Shown here piece by piece: positions 1-6,374 of a DNA stretch of 8,507 nucleotides. Numbering within the stretch: the stretch's first letter is position 1; the number at the start of each line of letters is the position of its first letter. The notes beneath the pieces were generated by a model. That model did no database searches and had not been told where the DNA came from. It saw only the letters and a program-made list of their open reading frames with translations. The DNA is from Oscillospiraceae bacterium (GTDB taxonomy: Bacteria; Bacillota; Clostridia; Oscillospirales; Acutalibacteraceae): NCBI GenBank assembly GCA_019417045.1, contig DXWE01000021.1:1-8507 (forward strand). The letters run 5' to 3'. The position numbers and the translations under genes are program-made.

Positions 1-1242
1 CAGCAGCGCCGCGCGATCCGTGCGGCGGTGGAGCAGGGGCTGCTGATCCTGACCGGCGGCCCCGGCACCGGCAAGACCACCACCCTGCGCGCCGTGCTCT
101 CCTTACTGGCGGAGACGGGGGCGGACGTGGCGGTCGCGGCGCCGACCGGGCGCGCTGCCAAGCGGATTTCGGAGGTGACCGGATACGAGGCCAAGACGCT
201 GCACCGGCTGCTCGAGGTGCAGTGGGACGATACCGAGCGGCCCCGGTTTGCGCGGGACGAGCGCAATCCGCTCGAGTGCGATACGCTGGTGGTGGACGAG
301 CTGTCGATGGTGGACGTGCTGCTGTTCGACAGTTTGCTGCGCGCGCTGCGCCCGGGCAGCCGGCTGATTTTAGTCGGGGATGCCGACCAGCTGCCGGCGG
401 TGGGGGCCGGCAATGTGCTCGGGGACCTGATGCGCAGCGGCGCGGTGCCGGTGGTCACGCTGACGCAGGTGTTCCGGCAGGCGATGGAGAGCCTGATCGT
501 GACCAACGCGCACCGGATCGTGCGAGGGGAGATGCCGCAGCTGGACTGCAAGACCGGCGACTTCTTCCTGCTGCCGCAGCAGACGGCGGAGGGGGTGCGG
601 CGCACGGTGTGCGACCTGTGCGTCCGGCGGCTGCCCGCGCGGTACGGTACGTCGGTCTATGGCGGGATCCAGGTGCTCTGCCCCGGCCGCAAGGGAGAAC
701 TCGGGACGGTGGAGCTCAATCGGCAGCTGCAACGGCTGCTCAATCCCCCCTCCCCGGAAAAGCCGGAGATCACGGTGGGGGAGCGGACCTTCCGGGCGGG
801 GGACAAGGTGATGCACACCCGCAACAATTACGATATCGGCTGGACGCGCGGGAACGGGGAGTTCGGCACCGGCGTGTTCAATGGGGACATCGGGATCCTC
901 ATTGAGATCAACCGGCGGGAGGAGACGCTCAGCGTACAGTATGACGACCGGGTCGCGGTCTATACCAAGCAGGACGCGGAGGATCTGGATTTTGCGTATG
1001 CGATCACGGTGCACAAGAGCCAGGGTAGCGAATTTGACACGGTGATCCTGCCGCTGTATCATATACAAAGACAGCTGTGTTACCGGCACCTGCTGTACAC
1101 GGCGGTGACGCGGGCCAAGAGCCTGCTCATCGTGGTCGGCAGCCGGGAGACGGTGGCGCAGATGGTGGAGAATAACCGGAAGACATTGCGCTACAGCGCG
1201 CTGTGCCATTTTTTGAGCGGCGAAAAGGAGACCTCACAGTGA
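1..1242 (+). CDS. recD2: RecD2-like ATP-dependent DNA helicase, C-terminal part (5' end outside window)
   Basis: Superfamily 1B DNA helicase that unwinds DNA 5'-3' using ATP; RecD2 proteins act in DNA repair without RecBC. The reading frame is open from base 1, so the gene starts upstream and 413 residues are visible of a family that usually has about 720-750. Visible in order: QQRRAI leading into Walker A GGPGTGKT (visible residues 19-26), Walker B/motif II VVDELSMVD (D99, E100), motif III GDADQLPAVGAG, the TQVFRQ segment, the SH3-like 2B region (GDKVMHTRNNYD through GTGVFNGDIG), motif V HKSQGSEFDTV (H338 onward) and motif VI AVTRAK (from 368). The missing part would be the N-terminal helix-hairpin-helix region. 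A GTG at 28 is not the real start, because the conserved QQ..AI segment lies before it. Its TGA stop overlaps the comF start. RecD of RecBCD is the alternative, but the 2B sequence and the lack of recB/recC nearby favour RecD2. Confidence 0.93.
   Translation, partial: QQRRAIRAAVEQGLLILTGGPGTGKTTTLRAVLSLLAETGADVAVAAPTGRAAKRISEVTGYEAKTLHRLLEVQWDDTERPRFARDERNPLECDTLVVDELSMVDVLLFDSLLRALRPGSRLILVGDADQLPAVGAGNVLGDLMRSGAVPVVTLTQVFRQAMESLIVTNAHRIVRGEMPQLDCKTGDFFLLPQQTAEGVRRTVCDLCVRRLPARYGTSVYGGIQVLCPGRKGELGTVELNRQLQRLLNPPSPEKPEITVGERTFRAGDKVMHTRNNYDIGWTRGNGEFGTGVFNGDIGILIEINRREETLSVQYDDRVAVYTKQDAEDLDFAYAITVHKSQGSEFDTVILPLYHIQRQLCYRHLLYTAVTRAKSLLIVVGSRETVAQMVENNRKTLRYSALCHFLSGEKETSQ
1226..1230 (+). 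promoter_or_regulatory. Ribosome binding site that sets the comF start
   Basis: AGGAG at the end of recD2 lies 8 nt before a GTG at 1239. That GTG overlaps the recD2 stop as GTGA. The in-frame GTG at 1203 has no comparable site, so 1239 is preferred. Confidence 0.75.
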
Positions 1243-2027
1243 GTGGTGACGAGACCAAGAGGACCAGGGATTTCAAATGGTTCAAACGGCATTTTCTCGC
1301 CGTCCTGTTCCCGGAACGCTGTGCCTGCTGCGGGCAGGTGATCCGTGTGGAACAGCAGGTGTGCGACGAGTGCAGGAACCATCTGCTCTATCAGCTGCCC
1401 CCGCTGTGCACGGCGTGTGGGCGCTCGCGTACCGTGTGCGACTGTGGGCAGAAGGCGTCTCATTATTTTGATAAAATCATCTCGCCGCTCGTGTATGAAG
1501 GGGCGGCCAAAGAGGGGATCCTCCGGCTCAAACGGACCGGGTACCGGTATATCGCGGAGGTGTTCGCCGAGGAGATGCTGTTCAGCTACCGGGACGACTA
1601 CGACACGGAGGTGTTCGACTTTGCGGTGCCGGTCCCGATGACGGACGGCGAATATAAGGAGAAGGGGTACAACCACAGTGAGCTGCTCGCACAGGAGCTG
1701 GGGAGCCTCGTGAACCTGCCGGTGGAAAACGGGCTGCGCAAGGTGCGCGAGACCCGGCCACAGAAGGAACTCACCGCTATGGAGAGACGCGGCAACCTCG
1801 CCGGCGTGTTCGATGTGGATCCGCACTGCGACGTGAAGGACAAGCGGATCCTGCTGGTGGACGATGTGATGACGACCGGCTCGACGCTGGACGAGTGCGC
1901 AAAGATGCTCAAGATCTATGGCGCGTCCGAGGTGTGTGCGGTGACGGCGGCGATCACCTGGCTGTCAGAGGATAAGGAGGAGATCCGGCGCACGCCGGAT
2001 CTGACGGACACGGCCGAGTCCGCCTGA
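1239..2027 (+). CDS. comF: ComF family protein (zinc-finger phosphoribosyltransferase-like, DNA uptake)
   Basis: ComF proteins are cytoplasmic and are needed for handling incoming single-stranded DNA in natural transformation; they have a zinc-binding N-terminus and a type I phosphoribosyltransferase fold. With the GTG start the protein has 262 residues, usual for the family (about 200-260). Visible: first Cys pairs CACC (C28, C31) and CDEC (C42, C45); a second cysteine group CTAC (C57, C60) and CDC (C67, C69); the PVP...KGYNHSELLA segment (about 133-151); and the PRPP loop ILLVDDVMTTGST (204-216, with D208 and D209). The last 15-20 residues are a polar tail. Start chosen from the AGGAG at 1226-1230 and the 4-base overlap with recD2, which suggests translational coupling; an upstream GTG at 1203 would add 12 residues. 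Enzymatic activity of ComF is not established in the family, so a role in DNA uptake is inferred from homology. Confidence 0.92.
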   Translation: MSGDETKRTRDFKWFKRHFLAVLFPERCACCGQVIRVEQQVCDECRNHLLYQLPPLCTACGRSRTVCDCGQKASHYFDKIISPLVYEGAAKEGILRLKRTGYRYIAEVFAEEMLFSYRDDYDTEVFDFAVPVPMTDGEYKEKGYNHSELLAQELGSLVNLPVENGLRKVRETRPQKELTAMERRGNLAGVFDVDPHCDVKDKRILLVDDVMTTGSTLDECAKMLKIYGASEVCAVTAAITWLSEDKEEIRRTPDLTDTAESA

Positions 2028-2095
2028 GCGAAGCGCCGGCGGTCTGTGAGGCAGGATGGAATCAGGAACAAAACGGCAGGAAAGGGGGGCGCGGC

Positions 2096-3136
2096 ATGAC
2101 CGGCACCAAGCTGGGGATCGACCTCGGCACCTCAAAAGTGGCGATCTATCAGGAGGGGCACGGGGTGGTGCTTCGGGAACCGGCGGTGCTCGCGGTGGAG
2201 GAGAAGACCGGCCGGCTGATTGCGGGCGGCCGCGAGGCGCAGGAGATGATCGGGAGAGAGCCCCCCACCATCCGGCTGATCCGCCCGATGAAGGGCGGGG
2301 TGATCTCGGACAGCGACTATGCCCAGCAGCTGTTGACCTATCTGGTGCGCAAGGTGTGCGCCTATAAGGTGTTCAAACCGCGCGCGGCGGTGAGTATTCC
2401 GGCTCTCGTGACCGAAGTGGAACAGCGCTCGGTGGTGAAGGCGGCCACAGCCGCAGGTATCCGCCGGGTGGCGCTGGTGGAGAACTATGTTGCCGCGGCG
2501 GTCGGCGCGGGGCTCGAGATCCGCGCGCCACGCGGGTGCATGGTGGTGGATCTCGGCGCCGGGACGACGGATATCGCGGTGCTGTCCCTGCGCGGGGTGG
2601 CGTGCGGCCGGTCGCTGCGGGTCGGTGGGGACGATCTGGACGAGGCGATCGTCCGCGGACTGCGCGCGGGACAGGGCCACCTGATCGGCAAGCTCACCGC
2701 GGAGGCGGTGAAAAAGCAGATCGGCAGTGCGCTGCCGGGGGAGGACAACCCCGTGATGGCGGTGCGTGGCCGGGACATGCTCACCGGGCTGCCGCGCAGC
2801 CGGCAGGTGGACGCGCACACGGTCTGGCAGTATCTTCAGGAGCCGTTGTCAGAGATCTTGCAGGCGGTGCAGTGGGTGCTCGAGAACACCCCACCGGAGC
2901 TTGCGGGAGATGTGATGGAGGACGGGATGGTGCTCACGGGCGGCGGCGCCGGGCTTGCAGGGATGGCGGAATTCCTGCAGCGGGAGACCCGTACCCCCTG
3001 CCGGGTGGCGGAGCATCCCGCGGACTGCGTGGCGATCGGCACCGGCCGGGTGCTGCCGCATCTCGACGCGATGCGGTCGGGCGTGTATGATATCAACCAG
3101 TTCACCTCGAACTGGTCGGAATGGGCGGAGGTATGA
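2096..3136 (+). CDS. MreB/Mbl-family actin-like protein (stand-alone)
   Basis: Bacterial actin homologue; MreB and Mbl polymerise on the inner face of the membrane and guide cell-wall synthesis. The 346 residues match the family's usual 330-350. Visible: phosphate-1 LGIDLGTSKVAIY (6-18), connect-1-like IPALVTEVEQRSVVKAA...GAGL (101-140), phosphate-2 VDLGAGTTDIAVL (151-163), VRGRDMLTGLP (223-233), TPPELAGDV (265-273), adenosine loop LTGGGAGLAGM (280-290) and DCVAIGTGRVL (310-320). It looks divergent: ENYVAAAVGAGL replaces the usual EEPMAAAIGAGL, and a 25-residue tail follows the last conserved strand. The start ATG follows GGAAAGGGGGG, separated from it by a few bases. No mreC or mreD is adjacent; neighbours are comF (68 nt upstream) and an HD hydrolase (3 nt downstream). 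It may be the cell's Mbl-type paralogue or a specialised one; I cannot tell which, so no symbol is given. Confidence 0.9.
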   Translation: MTGTKLGIDLGTSKVAIYQEGHGVVLREPAVLAVEEKTGRLIAGGREAQEMIGREPPTIRLIRPMKGGVISDSDYAQQLLTYLVRKVCAYKVFKPRAAVSIPALVTEVEQRSVVKAATAAGIRRVALVENYVAAAVGAGLEIRAPRGCMVVDLGAGTTDIAVLSLRGVACGRSLRVGGDDLDEAIVRGLRAGQGHLIGKLTAEAVKKQIGSALPGEDNPVMAVRGRDMLTGLPRSRQVDAHTVWQYLQEPLSEILQAVQWVLENTPPELAGDVMEDGMVLTGGGAGLAGMAEFLQRETRTPCRVAEHPADCVAIGTGRVLPHLDAMRSGVYDINQFTSNWSEWAEV

Positions 3137-3139
3137 GAG

Positions 3140-3697
3140 ATGACGATTCAGAGAGAGCAGGCACTCGAGCTGCTCAGGCAGTATACCAAAAGCGAGGCGC
3201 TGGTCAAACACGGCCTCACGGTGGAGGCGATCCTGCGCCATTTTGCGGAGAAGAAGGGCGAGGATCCCGAATACTGGGGCGCGGTCGGGCTGCTGCACGA
3301 CGTCGATTATGAGCAGTATCCCGAGGAGCACTGCCGCAAGGCAGTGGAGCTGCTGGGACAGGCCGGGTATGACGAGGCGTTCATCCACGCGGTGGTCAGC
3401 CACGGCTATGGCCTGGTGACGGAAGTGGAGCCCACGCTGTACATGGAAAAGGTACTGTACACGGTGGACGAGCTGAGCGGCCTGATTACGGCCACGGCGA
3501 TCCTGCGTCCGTCGCACTCGGTGATGGATCTCGAGACTGCCAGCGTGAAAAAGAAGTTCAAGGATAAGAAATTTGCGGCGGGGGTCAACCGGGAGGTGAT
3601 CCTTCGCGGCTGTGAGATGCTCGGCCTTCCGCTCGACCAGGTGATCGGGGAGTGTATCGCCGGTATGCGGCAGTGCCACGAAGCCCTTGGCCTGTGA
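3140..3697 (+). CDS. HD-domain hydrolase
   Basis: Predicted metal-dependent phosphohydrolase of the HD superfamily, 185 residues, cytoplasmic (no signal peptide or membrane segment visible). The expected metal ligands are present in order: H24 (LVKH), H53-D54 (GLLHDVDYEQYP), H64 or H88 (VVSHGYG), and D110 (YTVDELSG). The C-terminal half, RPSHSVMDLETASVKKKF then KKFAAGVNREVI, resembles a small uncharacterised HD family that I recognise from many Firmicutes, whose substrate is not known to me. GGAGG at 3127-3131 lies 8 nt before the ATG, and only 3 nt separate it from the mreB-like stop, so it is probably co-transcribed with that gene. It is the last gene before the hairpin terminator. A nucleotide or cyclic-nucleotide substrate would be a guess. 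Confidence 0.85.
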   Translation: MTIQREQALELLRQYTKSEALVKHGLTVEAILRHFAEKKGEDPEYWGAVGLLHDVDYEQYPEEHCRKAVELLGQAGYDEAFIHAVVSHGYGLVTEVEPTLYMEKVLYTVDELSGLITATAILRPSHSVMDLETASVKKKFKDKKFAAGVNREVILRGCEMLGLPLDQVIGECIAGMRQCHEALGL

Positions 3698-3701
3698 CAA
3701 A

Positions 3702-3739
3702 AAAGGGGTGTTCTTCCCACACAGGAAGAACACCCCTTT
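3702..3739. terminator. Shared bidirectional hairpin terminator between HD hydrolase and feoB
   Basis: Perfect 16-bp stem: AAAGGGGTGTTCTTCC (3702-3717) pairs with 3724-3739, with a CACACA loop (3718-3723). On the - strand the stem runs into TTTTTT (from A's at 3699-3704), a classic intrinsic terminator for feoAB. On the + strand only TTT of the stem's own 3' arm is present, so termination of the recD2-comF operon is less canonical. It starts 5 nt after the HD hydrolase stop and ends 11 nt beyond the feoB stop. Confidence 0.93.
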
Positions 3740-3750
3740 GAGATATGTGC

Positions 3751-5925
3751 CTACAGCCGGGCGACGAGGTTGACGATCAGGGTGCCGAACTGGTAGACCA
3801 TAAACGAGACGATCCACGCCACCGCGGTCTGGAACCCGATCGCGCCGAGCGCCCATTTGAGGGAGTGCATCTCGCGGCGCATGGCGGAGAAGGCCGCGAC
3901 ACACGGTGCATAGAGCAGTACAAACGTAAGGAACGAGAGTGCCGCCACCGGGGAGAAGAGCCCCTGCAGCGCGGTCTGGATCGCGGCGTCGGTGGTGGTG
4001 CCGAGCAGGATCGAGAGGGTGCCGACCACCGCCTCCTTGGCGATGAAGCCGCTGAGCAGCGCAACCGCGGCCTGCCAGAACCCGAACCCGAGCGGGATAA
4101 ACAGCGGGGCGATCCAGCGGCCGATGGTGGCGAGGATACTCTGGCCCATCTGGTCCTCCGAGAGCAGATGGAACCCGCCCTCCAGCGAGAAAGAGCGCAA
4201 AAACCACACGACGATGGATGCCGCGAGCAGGATGGTGCCGGCGCGCACGGCGAAATCCTTGATCCGCTCATAGAGGTGCCGCCACAGCGTCTTGACGGTG
4301 GGCAGGCGGTAGGGGGGCAGCTCCATCACAAAGGGCGCGTGCCCGCCCTTGAGCACCGTGTGGTTGAGGATGATCGCACACACGATGGCCATGATCAGCC
4401 CGAGCGCATAGATGCTCAGAATGATGATCCAGCGGTAGCCGGGGAAGAACGCCGCGATGAACAGGGCGTAGACCGGCATCTTGGCCGAACAGGACATGAA
4501 CGGCGTGAGGATGATGGTCAGCCGCCGGTCGCGCTCGTTGTCGAGCGTGCGGGCGGCCATAATGCCCGGCACCGAGCAGCCGAACCCCATCAGCATCGGG
4601 ACGAACGACCGCCCGGACAGCCCGGTCTTGTGCAGCAGCTTATCCATGATAAAGGCCGCGCGGGCCATGTAGCCGCTGTCCTCGAGGATCGAGAGGAAGA
4701 AGAACAGCAGCAGGATCTGTGGGAAGAAGGAGACAATCGATCCGACCCCCGTGATGACCCCGTCGCACACGAGGCTGACCGCCCAGTCGGACGCGCCGAG
4801 ATTTTGCAGCCCGGCCGCGGCCCAAGGGGCGAACGAGTCGGTGATCCACGCGTCCAGCCGGTCGGTCAGAAATGCGCCGATCGACCCGAACGTGAGGAAG
4901 AACACGAGCGCCATGATCCCGATGAACAGCGGCAGGGCGAGATATTTGTTGGTGAGCACCGCGTCAATCCGGTCGGACAGGGTGAGTTCCCCGGCGGGCT
5001 TGAGCCGGGTGACGCACTGCGCGCACACCCGACAGATAAACTTGTATTTCTGGTCGGCGATCACCATGTCGCGCTGCATGTCGCGGCTCTCCAGCGAGGA
5101 CACGATCTCCTCGATCAGATGGGCCTCCCCGTCGGTCAGCCCGAGCGATTCGATGGTAGGGGTGTCGTCGTCCACGATCTTGACCGCCGTCCACCGCAGC
5201 GGGAGCCCCTTTTGGAGGCATTTCGGCTCGATGATGTCCTCAATGCGCAGCAGCGCCTCCATCACGGGCGCCGAATAGATCTCGTCGATGACATAGGTGG
5301 AGAGGTACTGGGACGCATGGTGCTCCCGCCGGTCGTGCAGCTGGTGCTGGATATAGCCGTTGCCGGCATAGGTGCGCTCGATTCGCTCGGACAGGCGCTG
5401 TTCGTCAAACCGGGGCGCCTCTTTGGCGGTCTTGAGCGCGCCCTCGTGATACGCGCGGTCGACCAGCTCCTTGACCCCCTGCCCCTTGCTTGCCGCGATC
5501 GGCACCACCGGGATCCCGAGCAGGTGCTCGAGCTTTTGCGGGTCGATCACCAGCCCGTTGCTCTTGAGCAGGTCCATCATATTGAGCGCGATGACCATCG
5601 GCCGGCCGAGTTCCGCCATTTGCAGCGTCAGATAGAGGTTCCGCTCGAGGTTGGTCGCGTCCACCACGTCGAGGATCACGTCGGGTTTGTCCTGCAACAG
5701 CATGTTGCGGCTGACCATCTCCTCCGCCGTGTAGGGGGAGAGGGAATAGATGCCCGGCAGGTCGACCACCGTGACCGACTCGCCGTGGCTCTTCAGCTTG
5801 CCCGCCTTTTTCTCCACCGTCACTCCCGGCCAGTTGCCGACATACTGGTTCTGGCCGGTCAGTTCATTGAACAGGGTGGTCTTGCCGCAGTTGGGGTTGC
5901 CGGCAAGCGCATAGGTATAGCCCAT
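3751..5925 (-). CDS. feoB: Ferrous iron transport protein B
   Basis: Inner-membrane Fe(II) transporter with an N-terminal G-protein domain, 724 residues (family usually 650-780). GTPase motifs: G1 GNPNCGKTT (9-17), G2 threonine in NWPGVTVEKK (T36), G3 DLPG (55-58), G4 NMMD (115-118), G5 ASKG (145-148). A helical spacer region follows (about 160-315), then about eight or more hydrophobic segments from 325 to 722. Gate-type motifs in the membrane part are GFGCSVPGIMAART (447-460), SCSAKMPVYALF (478-489) and LLYAPCVAAFSAMRREM (670-686). Odd feature: CRVCAQC (298-304), a CxxCxxC cluster just before the first membrane segment. The ATG follows AAAGGA (5937-5942 on this strand). It lies 37 nt after feoA, so the two are almost certainly one transcript. 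No feoC is present on the downstream side, where the terminator follows at once. Confidence 0.97.
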   Translation of the reverse strand: MGYTYALAGNPNCGKTTLFNELTGQNQYVGNWPGVTVEKKAGKLKSHGESVTVVDLPGIYSLSPYTAEEMVSRNMLLQDKPDVILDVVDATNLERNLYLTLQMAELGRPMVIALNMMDLLKSNGLVIDPQKLEHLLGIPVVPIAASKGQGVKELVDRAYHEGALKTAKEAPRFDEQRLSERIERTYAGNGYIQHQLHDRREHHASQYLSTYVIDEIYSAPVMEALLRIEDIIEPKCLQKGLPLRWTAVKIVDDDTPTIESLGLTDGEAHLIEEIVSSLESRDMQRDMVIADQKYKFICRVCAQCVTRLKPAGELTLSDRIDAVLTNKYLALPLFIGIMALVFFLTFGSIGAFLTDRLDAWITDSFAPWAAAGLQNLGASDWAVSLVCDGVITGVGSIVSFFPQILLLFFFLSILEDSGYMARAAFIMDKLLHKTGLSGRSFVPMLMGFGCSVPGIMAARTLDNERDRRLTIILTPFMSCSAKMPVYALFIAAFFPGYRWIIILSIYALGLIMAIVCAIILNHTVLKGGHAPFVMELPPYRLPTVKTLWRHLYERIKDFAVRAGTILLAASIVVWFLRSFSLEGGFHLLSEDQMGQSILATIGRWIAPLFIPLGFGFWQAAVALLSGFIAKEAVVGTLSILLGTTTDAAIQTALQGLFSPVAALSFLTFVLLYAPCVAAFSAMRREMHSLKWALGAIGFQTAVAWIVSFMVYQFGTLIVNLVARL

Positions 5926-5962
5926 AGCTCGATCCGTCCTTTACAATCAGCTGCGCCGTCTC

Positions 5963-6208
5963 TCAGGCGTCACACGGTTCCACTTCGATCTCCATCGCCT
6001 CGGACCGGCGGATGCTCAGCTCATAGCCGCGTACGTTGATCTCGAGCGGGTCGCCCATCGGGGCGGCCCGGCGCATGATGACGAGCGCGCCGGGGGTGAT
6101 CCCCATGTCGATGATCCGCCGGCGCAGCGCCCCCGAACACCCGAGCCCGGTGACCAGTGCGTGTTCCCCGATCTTCAGATCGTTGACGGTCTTTCTGCCT
6201 TTTTCCAT
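5963..6208 (-). CDS. feoA: Ferrous iron transport protein A
   Basis: Small cytoplasmic SH3-like protein of 81 residues (family usually 70-90) that is needed for, or modulates, FeoB iron uptake. Family features visible: LKIGEHALVTGLG (11-23), ALRRRIIDMGITPGALVIM (27-45), and the final strands PLEINVRGYELSIRRSEA (54-71). Start ATG follows AAAGGA at 6219-6224 with about 10 nt spacing, and no better upstream start is seen. First gene of the feoA-feoB operon, expressed from the promoter at 6244-6272. The candidate operators around that promoter suggest control by a metal-responsive repressor, which is an inference. Confidence 0.95.
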   Translation of the reverse strand: MEKGRKTVNDLKIGEHALVTGLGCSGALRRRIIDMGITPGALVIMRRAAPMGDPLEINVRGYELSIRRSEAMEIEVEPCDA

Positions 6209-6228
6209 TGCTCTGCCGTCCTTTCTCG

Positions 6229-6242
6229 ATACTCCAAAGTAT
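6229..6242. promoter_or_regulatory. Inverted repeat at the predicted feoAB transcription start
   Basis: ATACT-CCAA-AGTAT: perfect 5-bp arms and a 4-nt spacer, lying directly downstream of the feoAB -10 (6244-6249), where the transcription start is expected (about 6237). It could be a second operator half or the base of a small 5' leader hairpin. Short, so chance is possible. Confidence 0.4.
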
Positions 6243-6243
6243 A

Positions 6244-6272
6244 ACTATAACCGATTTTTCCGGATCTTGCAA
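6244..6272 (-). promoter_or_regulatory. feoAB promoter (sigma-A type)
   Basis: On the - strand: -35 TTGCAA (6267-6272), 17-nt spacer, -10 TATAGT (6244-6249; 5 of 6 consensus bases). The predicted start is near 6237, giving a 5' leader of about 29 nt before feoA. An overlapping alternative -10, TATACT (6238-6243), exists but has poorer spacing. Confidence 0.8.
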
Positions 6273-6279
6273 GACCCGG
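6260..6279. promoter_or_regulatory. Near-perfect 20-bp palindrome over the feoAB -35 element (operator candidate)
   Basis: CCGG-A-TCTTGCAAGA-C-CCGG matches its own reverse complement at 18 of 20 positions, with a perfect 10-bp core TCTTGCAAGA that contains the -35 hexamer TTGCAA. A repressor bound here would block RNA polymerase. It does not look like a classic Fur box (GATAATGATAATCATTATC) or a DtxR/IdeR box (TTAGGTTAGCCTAACCTAA), so the regulator is unidentified. The same DNA lies about 47 bp upstream of the divergent comEA-like promoter's -10. Confidence 0.6.
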
Positions 6280-6325
6280 TGTCGTGCGGCCCCTTCGACA
6301 AAAACTGGAACGATTCGCCAAAGTG

Positions 6326-6334
6326 TGCTACAAT
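6326..6334 (+). promoter_or_regulatory. Extended -10 promoter for the comEA-like gene
   Basis: TGC-TACAAT is an extended -10 (TGn plus 5 of 6 consensus bases). No good -35 hexamer is found 16-18 nt upstream, which extended -10 promoters can tolerate. The predicted start near 6341 gives a leader of about 34 nt to the GTG at 6375 and rules out the in-frame ATG at 6333, which lies inside this element. The 6209-6374 gap thus holds two divergent promoters. Confidence 0.55.
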
Positions 6335-6374
6335 GTACGAAGACCATGCACTTTCTGCGTTGGGTGGTGAGGCG

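Noticed and set aside
370..1209. 279-codon - strand open frame opposite recD2
   Set aside because: Composition artefact; the helicase motifs on the + strand explain the region.
1203..1238. Earlier GTG start for comF
   Set aside because: No ribosome binding site, and it adds 12 residues encoded inside recD2; the GTG at 1239 has a well-placed AGGAG.
2028..2095. Possible terminator or regulatory hairpin between comF and the MreB-like gene
   Set aside because: Only a 5-bp CCGCC/GGCGG pairing without a T-tract; too weak to call.
2849..4207. 452-codon open frame on the - strand crossing feoB's end, the terminator and the HD and MreB-like genes
   Set aside because: It runs through a strong terminator and is a shadow of three well-supported genes in other frames; no recognisable domain.
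3745..6039. 764-codon open frame on the + strand opposite feoB and feoA
   Set aside because: It is antisense to a clear FeoB. Its translation is rich in R, G, D, E, H and Q with no family motif, as expected from the complement of GC-rich codons, and there is no ribosome binding site.
6036..6374. N-terminal extension of the comEA-like gene back into feoA
   Set aside because: It would overlap feoA and both promoters; the encoded stretch has no conserved features, and the membrane anchor fits a start at 6375.
6209..6374. Possible riboswitch or small RNA in the feoA/comEA-like gap
   Set aside because: The 166-nt gap is explained by two divergent promoters and operator-like repeats; the leaders (about 29 and 34 nt) are too short for a riboswitch.
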